Below, piece by piece: positions 37,004-41,326 of a stretch of 41,326 nucleotides of DNA. Where the stretch lies: the NCBI GenBank assembly GCA_033558025.1, contig JAUCEF010000059.1, positions 1-41,326 on the forward strand, written 5' to 3'. Below the pieces are notes generated by a model that saw nothing but the letters and a program-made list of their open reading frames with translations, made no database searches and was not told where the DNA came from. The translations under genes and the position numbers were made by a program. The first letter of the stretch is position 1, and every line of letters starts with the position of its first letter. The DNA comes from Phytophthora sp. 'mugwort'. Lineage: Eukaryota > Oomycota > Peronosporomycetes > Peronosporales > Peronosporaceae.

Positions 37004-37738
37004 TTTATATTTATTTAAATATATTGAAATATAAATAAATATTTCAAAAAAAAAAAAAAAGATAAAATAAATTAATATAAAATTAAATATATCTGGTGGT
37101 GTAATTAAAGCACTCAATAATATTATTTTTAAATAAAAGAATTTTCTTAAATTAATAATTATTTTAATTTTTAAAATATTATTTGATATAAAAAAAAATA
37201 AAGAAAAAAAATAAATAAATATTATAAATATATAAATAAAAGAAGAAAAAATAAAATCAAAATAATTATCAATTTTTGGTTCAAAATAAATTGTTAAAAG
37301 ATATAAATTTGAAAAATTTAAATTTAATAAAAAATCCCAAATATGTGGAATAATATTAGTAAAAATAAATTTTATTATAAAAAAATTAAAAATTATAAAA
37401 AAAATATAAAATTTTATAAAAATAAAATTTTCAAATTTATATAAACCTTTTGATAAAAAAAACCAAAATAATAAAAAACTTAATTGAATTGTTATAAAAG
37501 TTGTTATGAAAATTGCTATAAAAATATTAGTAATAAAAATTTCAGTAATATTAGTAAAAATAAAATATTTTAACATATTTTTATTAAGTAAATTATTAAC
37601 TAATAAATATATTAATTGATCAGAAAAATAATATGAAATTATAAAAAGATAAAAAAAAGTGATTAAAAGTATAAAAAAATTATATTTTAATTCAAATAAA
37701 TGTAATTGTAAATAAGTTATTATTTTTTTTTTTTTCAT
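36995..37738 (-). CDS. tatC: Sec-independent (Tat) translocase subunit TatC
   Basis: The 247-aa, six-helix Phe/Ile-rich protein has the TatC hallmarks: the N-terminal HLFELKYNFFILLI (bacterial HL.ELR.R) and the loop FTNITEIFITNIFIAIFIT (bacterial ..pvE.F.t.ikva...). Also known as ymf16 or mttB. In mitochondria it is linked to export of folded proteins such as the Rieske subunit. It is convergent with rpl31 and diverges from trnL (TAA) with an 18-bp gap. Confidence 0.9.
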   Translation of the reverse strand: MKKKKIITYLQLHLFELKYNFFILLITFFYLFIISYYFSDQLIYLLVNNLLNKNMLKYFIFTNITEIFITNIFIAIFITTFITIQLSFLLFWFFLSKGLYKFENFIFIKFYIFFIIFNFFIIKFIFTNIIPHIWDFLLNLNFSNLYLLTIYFEPKIDNYFDFIFSSFIYIFIIFIYFFSLFFFISNNILKIKIIINLRKFFYLKIILLSALITPPDIFNFILIYFIFFFFFEIFIYISIYLNKYKLI

Positions 37739-37756
37739 ATATTTAAAAAAATATTA

Positions 37757-37839
37757 GCCTACTTGGTGAAATTGGTAAACACGATAGATTTAAAATCTGT
37801 TCCCTTTTAGGGTTATTGGTTCAAGTCCAATAGTAGGTA
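37757..37839 (+). tRNA. trnL: tRNA-Leu (TAA)
   Basis: Class II tRNA: acceptor GCCTACT/AGTAGGT, anticodon loop TTTAAAA (TAA), variable arm CCCTTTTAGGG, T arm ATTGG-TTCAAGT-CCAAT. Confidence 0.94.
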
Positions 37840-37847
37840 TTTTTATT

Positions 37848-37930
37848 ATCAAAGTGGTGAAATTGGTAAACACGTTACACTTAGGATGTAAAGCTTAAAA
37901 GCGTTAAGGGTTCAAATCCCTTCTTTGATA
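37848..37930 (+). tRNA. trnL: tRNA-Leu (TAG)
   Basis: Class II tRNA: acceptor ATCAAAG/CTTTGAT, anticodon loop CTTAGGA (TAG), T arm AAGGG-TTCAAAT-CCCTT. Eight bases behind the first trnL and upstream of nad11. Confidence 0.94.
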
Positions 37931-37941
37931 TTACTATAATA

Positions 37942-37963
37942 ATATATTTTAAATAAAATATAT
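37942..37963 (+). repeat. Hairpin in the nad11 leader
   Basis: Nine-base perfect arms ATATATTTT / AAAATATAT with an AAAT loop lie in the 82-bp spacer between trnL (TAG) and nad11. A chance AT hairpin is possible. Confidence 0.35.
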
Positions 37964-38012
37964 CTTTTTAGTGAAAATAAATTTATATTTTATTTAATTT
38001 TTTATCATTAAA

Positions 38013-40019
38013 ATGATTAATATATATATTAACAATATCGAATTAAAAGTTAATAAAAATTTAACAGTTTTACAAGCATGTAATAATTTTAAAATTCAAA
38101 TCCCTAAATTCTGTTTTCAAGAGAATTTACAAATTGCCGGTAATTGTCGTATGTGTTTAGTTGAAATCGAAAATTCCCCTAAACCTGTAGCTTCATGTGC
38201 AATGCCTTTAATACCAAATATGAAAATATTTACTAATACTCCTTTAGTACAAAAAGCACGTGAAAGTGTATTAGAATTTCTTTTAATAAATCATCCATTA
38301 GATTGTCCTATTTGTGATCAAGCGTCAGAATGTGATTTACAAGATCAAACAATGATTTTTGGATCGGATCGTAGTCGTTTTTTTTTTAAAAAACGTGGCG
38401 TTGAAGATAAATATTGTGGTCCTTTTATTAAAACAATTATGACAAGATGTATTCATTGTACACGTTGTGTACGTTTTGCTAATGAAATTTGTGGAATTGA
38501 CGGTTTAGGTACAACAGGTCGTGGTAATAAAACTGAAATTAATTTTTATTCTTCAAATATTTTTAAATCCGAATTTTCTGGTAATTTAGTAGATTTATGT
38601 CCTGTTGGTGCATTAACTTCTAAACCCTATACTTTTAAAGCACGTTCTTGGGAATTAAAAAAAAAAGAGGGTATTGCTATTTTAGATAGTATTGGTTCAA
38701 ATATTAAAATTGATATTTTTAATAATGAAATTATACGTATTTTACCTAAAACTAATTTTAATATTAATAAAGAATGGATATCAGATAAAACAAGATATTT
38801 TTTTGATAGTTTAAAATATCAACGATTAAAATATCCATTATTAAAAGATAATCAAAACAATTTTCATAGGATTTCTTGGTTAGATGCTCTAAATATTATT
38901 AATAAAAAATTGATAATTACAGATAGTTTTAATGCTAAAAGTATTATTGGTGATTTAACTGATTTAGAATCTCTTTTTTTATTAAAAAAAAATTTAAATA
39001 AATTAGGAATTTCAAATGTAAATTATGAACAATTTTTAAAAAATCGACAAATTAAGATAAATTCTGATTTAGCTTCAAATTTTTTATTTAATAATACTTT
39101 AAAATCTATTGAAGAATCTGATGTTTGTTTAATAATTGGTAGTGATATTCGTCAAGAAGGTTCTATTTTAAATATTCATTTAATTAATCGTTTAAAAAAA
39201 GGAAATTTTAAAATAGCATATATCGGTAATAAAATTAATTTTACTTATCCAGTAAAACATTTAGGATTAACTTTTAAAACTTTAATAAATATTATTTTAG
39301 GAAAACATGTATTTTGTAAACAATTAAAAAAAGCAAAAAAACCTTTAATTATTATAGGTAGTAATATTTTAAATCAAAAAAATGGTTTTTTTTTATTATC
39401 AAAATTAAAAAATTTATCATTTATTAACCATAATATTAATTTCTTTAATTTTCAAACTTCTTTAATTAATTTTTTTGAAATTACTTTTCCAAAATCATTA
39501 AATATGTTAAATAATTCAAAATTATATTATTTATTTAATACAAATTTACAAAATAAATTAAAAATAACTAAAAATAGTTTTGTTATTTATCAAGGACATC
39601 ATTTTACTAAAGATGCTCAAAATTCAAATCTAATTTTACCTGGATTAACTTTTTTAGAAAAAAATGGAATGTATATTAATTTAGAAGGTTTTATTCAAAA
39701 AAATGAACAAATTTTAAATGTAAATATAGAACAACGTAAAGATTCTATAATTTATAGAAATCTTTATAAATTTTTATTAAATAAAAATCAATCTAAATCA
39801 GAAGCTTTTTTAAAAATTAAAGATATTTTACCTTATTTATTAAAAAAAAAAATAAAAATTATTTATAATTTTAGTTTTAATAAAAAATTTTTAAAAATTA
39901 ATATTAATTTTTTAGATTCATTAATTAAAAATAATTATTATACAAATATATTAGAACAATATTCAAAAATATTGATTAATTCTAATAAAATTTTCAAAAA
40001 TCAATCAAAATTATTATGA
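38013..40019 (+). CDS. nad11: NADH dehydrogenase subunit 11 (complex I 75-kDa type), full length
   Basis: The 668-aa NuoG-like protein is the largest peripheral-arm subunit, carrying several Fe-S clusters. In order: the 2Fe-2S domain ([19 protein letters not shown]), [16 protein letters not shown], the 4Fe-4S site [18 protein letters not shown] near residue 145, [20 protein letters not shown], then a degenerate molybdopterin-oxidoreductase-like domain to the end. It is not split, unlike nad11 in some ochrophytes. It ends in TGA, which overlaps the nad1 start in ATGA. Codons 146 onward lie in the inverted repeat. Confidence 0.97.
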   Translation: MINIYINNIELKVNKNLTVLQACNNFKIQIPKFCFQENLQIAGNCRMCLVEIENSPKPVASCAMPLIPNMKIFTNTPLVQKARESVLEFLLINHPLDCPICDQASECDLQDQTMIFGSDRSRFFFKKRGVEDKYCGPFIKTIMTRCIHCTRCVRFANEICGIDGLGTTGRGNKTEINFYSSNIFKSEFSGNLVDLCPVGALTSKPYTFKARSWELKKKEGIAILDSIGSNIKIDIFNNEIIRILPKTNFNINKEWISDKTRYFFDSLKYQRLKYPLLKDNQNNFHRISWLDALNIINKKLIITDSFNAKSIIGDLTDLESLFLLKKNLNKLGISNVNYEQFLKNRQIKINSDLASNFLFNNTLKSIEESDVCLIIGSDIRQEGSILNIHLINRLKKGNFKIAYIGNKINFTYPVKHLGLTFKTLINIILGKHVFCKQLKKAKKPLIIIGSNILNQKNGFFLLSKLKNLSFINHNINFFNFQTSLINFFEITFPKSLNMLNNSKLYYLFNTNLQNKLKITKNSFVIYQGHHFTKDAQNSNLILPGLTFLEKNGMYINLEGFIQKNEQILNVNIEQRKDSIIYRNLYKFLLNKNQSKSEAFLKIKDILPYLLKKKIKIIYNFSFNKKFLKININFLDSLIKNNYYTNILEQYSKILINSNKIFKNQSKLL

Positions 40020-40504
40020 TATACACAATTTTAAAATTTTTAATTTTCATATTACCTTTATTAATTGCTGTGGCTTATTTTACTTTAGTTGAACGTAAAA
40101 TATTAGCTTCTATTCAAAGAAGAAGAGGACCTAATGTTGTAGGTACTTTTGGATTATTACAACCATTAGCTGATGGTCTTAAATTATTCGTAAAAGAAAC
40201 AATTTTACCAAGTAATGCTGATGTAATTTTATTTATATTTGCACCTATTTTAGCTTTTTTTTTAAGTCTATTAAGTTGGACAATAATACCTTTAGGTTTT
40301 GGTATGTTTTTTACTGAATTAAATATTGGTATTTTATATTTAATAGCAATTTCATCTTTAGGTGTATACGGTGTTATTATAGGTGGTTGGTCAAGTAATT
40401 CTAAATATTCGTTTTTAGGGGCTTTAAGATCAACAGCACAAATGATTTCATATGAATTAACTATTGGGTTTTCAATTCTTTCAGTAATTGTTTGTGCAAA
40501 ATCT
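38448..40504. repeat. Inverted repeat arm B (2,057 bp)
   Basis: Partner of 1-2057. It begins precisely at nad11 codon 146 and ends at the third base of nad1 codon 163. This arm is joined to both missing gene ends, so it is the functional copy. Outside it remain only 822 bp (nad1 3' part and nad4L) up to the window end. Confidence 0.95.
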
Positions 40505-40997
40505 TTAAATTTAATTTCTATTATTTGGGCACAAAAAAACGGTATGGTATTGTTTTCCTCTTTTTCCTATTTTTATAATTTTTTTTATATCTTGTTTAGC
40601 AGAAACAAATCGACATCCCTTTGATTTACCTGAAGCTGAAGCTGAATTAGTTTCAGGTTATAATGTAGAATATTCTGCAATGGGTTTTGCATTATTTTTT
40701 TTAGGTGAATATGCTAATATGTTATTAATGAGTAGTTTAACTACGATTTTATTTTTAGGTGGTTGGTTAGCACCTTTCCCTTTTAGTATAAATTGTATTA
40801 ATTTTTTACCCGGATCTTTTTGGTTTAGTATTAAAATTTGTTTTTTTGTTGTTTTATTTGTAGTTGCTCGAGCTATTTTACCTCGATATCGTTATGACCA
40901 ATTAATGCGTTTAGGTTGGAAAGTATTTCTACCTTTTTCATTATCCTGGTTTTTATATACTGCAAGTATTTTAATAAGTTTTAATTGGTTAATTTAA
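40016..40997 (+). CDS. nad1: NADH dehydrogenase subunit 1, with a one-base frame break
   Basis: The first part (from ATG at 40016, overlapping the nad11 TGA) holds [20 protein letters not shown] and [14 protein letters not shown]. At the run of seven A (40533-40539) the family sequence moves to the +1 frame, where [20 protein letters not shown] and [20 protein letters not shown] continue to a TAA at 40995-40997. Without the shift the frame ends in TGA at 40622-40624. Skipping one A would restore about 326 residues, the normal length. Causes could be a sequencing error in the homopolymer, RNA editing, ribosomal frameshifting or real loss. Membrane subunit at the quinone entry site. Confidence 0.9.
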
Positions 40998-40999
40998 TT

Positions 41000-41302
41000 A
41001 TGAATATTTTAAATCATTTTATTTTTACTTTTTTTTTATTCTGTCTTGGATTATTTGGTATAATTTTAAATAGACAGAATATTATTATTATTTTAATGTC
41101 TATTGAATTATTATTATTATCAATTAATTTAAATTTTATTTATTTTGCAGTTTTAATTGATGATATAATAGGACAAGTTTTTTCTTTATTAATTTTAACA
41201 GTAGCTGCAGCAGAATCAGCTATTGGATTAGCTATTATGATTATTTTCTTTAAATTATATGGAGATATTTCAATTTATAAAATAAATTTATTATCATTAT
41301 AA
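41000..41302 (+). CDS. nad4L: NADH dehydrogenase subunit 4L
   Basis: The 100-aa protein has three helices and is NuoK-like, with the conserved GIILNRQNIIIILMSIELLL (the membrane Glu) and DDIIGQVFSLLILTVAAAES followed by AIGLAI. It begins two bases after the nad1 stop. If the molecule is circular, its 3' end lies 24 bp from inverted-repeat arm A. Confidence 0.97.
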   Translation: MNILNHFIFTFFLFCLGLFGIILNRQNIIIILMSIELLLLSINLNFIYFAVLIDDIIGQVFSLLILTVAAAESAIGLAIMIIFFKLYGDISIYKINLLSL

Positions 41303-41326
41303 TAAATTTATTTTCTTTAAATTATA

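Noticed and set aside
40533..40539. Programmed -1 frameshift at A AAA AAC in nad1
   Set aside because: The heptamer matches a classical -1 slippery site, but the family sequence continues in the +1 frame (one base must be skipped), so -1 slippage does not restore it.
40622..40624. TGA read as tryptophan to rescue nad1
   Set aside because: Reading through TGA would stay in the wrong frame. The only tRNA-Trp has a CCA anticodon, and nad11 uses TGA as its stop.

Overview
This window looks like an essentially complete mitochondrial genome of an oomycete-type stramenopile. The DNA is very AT-rich and intron-free. It carries a compact protist set: nad1, 2, 3, 4, 4L, 5, 6, 7, 9 and 11; cob; cox1-3; atp1, 6, 8 and 9; two rRNAs; 25 tRNAs; about 17 ribosomal protein genes; and tatC. 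The rrnS-trnW-cox2-cox1 linkage, the run rpl2-rps19-rps3-rpl16 ... rps14-rps8-rpl6-rps2-rps4, the nad11-nad1 pair, the missing tRNA-Thr and the standard code (TGA is a stop and tRNA-Trp is CCA) all fit oomycetes as I know them. The exact taxon cannot be named from the sequence alone.

Layout. (1) 1-9742, minus strand: one arm of a 2,057-bp inverted repeat holding truncated nad1 and nad11 copies, then cob, nad9, atp9, nad3, trnD, atp6, cox3, rps7, rps12, trnV-I-Q-R, rps10, trnF and nad2. (2) 9859-17834, plus strand: nad7, an rpl10-like gene, trnH, nad4, trnE, atp1, nad5, nad6 and trnR. (3) 18246-35745, minus strand, read from the right: the ribosomal protein cluster from rpl2 to rps4, a repeat-rich ORF, rrnL, a tRNA block, rpl14-rpl5, an unknown ORF, rrnS, trnW, cox2, cox1 and a second unknown ORF. 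(4) 35774-41302, mostly plus strand: rps13, rps11, trnS, rpl31-like, two trnL, nad11, nad1 and nad4L, with trnC and tatC on the minus strand. The other arm of the inverted repeat covers the nad11 3' part and the nad1 5' part.

Together the genes encode the membrane and peripheral cores of complexes I, III, IV and V, a Tat translocase subunit, and much of the mitoribosome. The most notable points are: (a) an inverted repeat with both ends inside genes, leaving only about 0.8 kb as the small single-copy region if the molecule is circular; (b) a one-base reading-frame break in nad1 at a run of seven A; (c) an rps4 that seems split in two, with its presumed C-terminal end carried by a separate ORF inflated by about 23 hexapeptide repeats; (d) two acidic one-helix ORFs unlike their neighbours; (e) long AT-rich hairpins at the 3' ends of several genes; (f) structured non-coding stretches beside trnW and rrnS.
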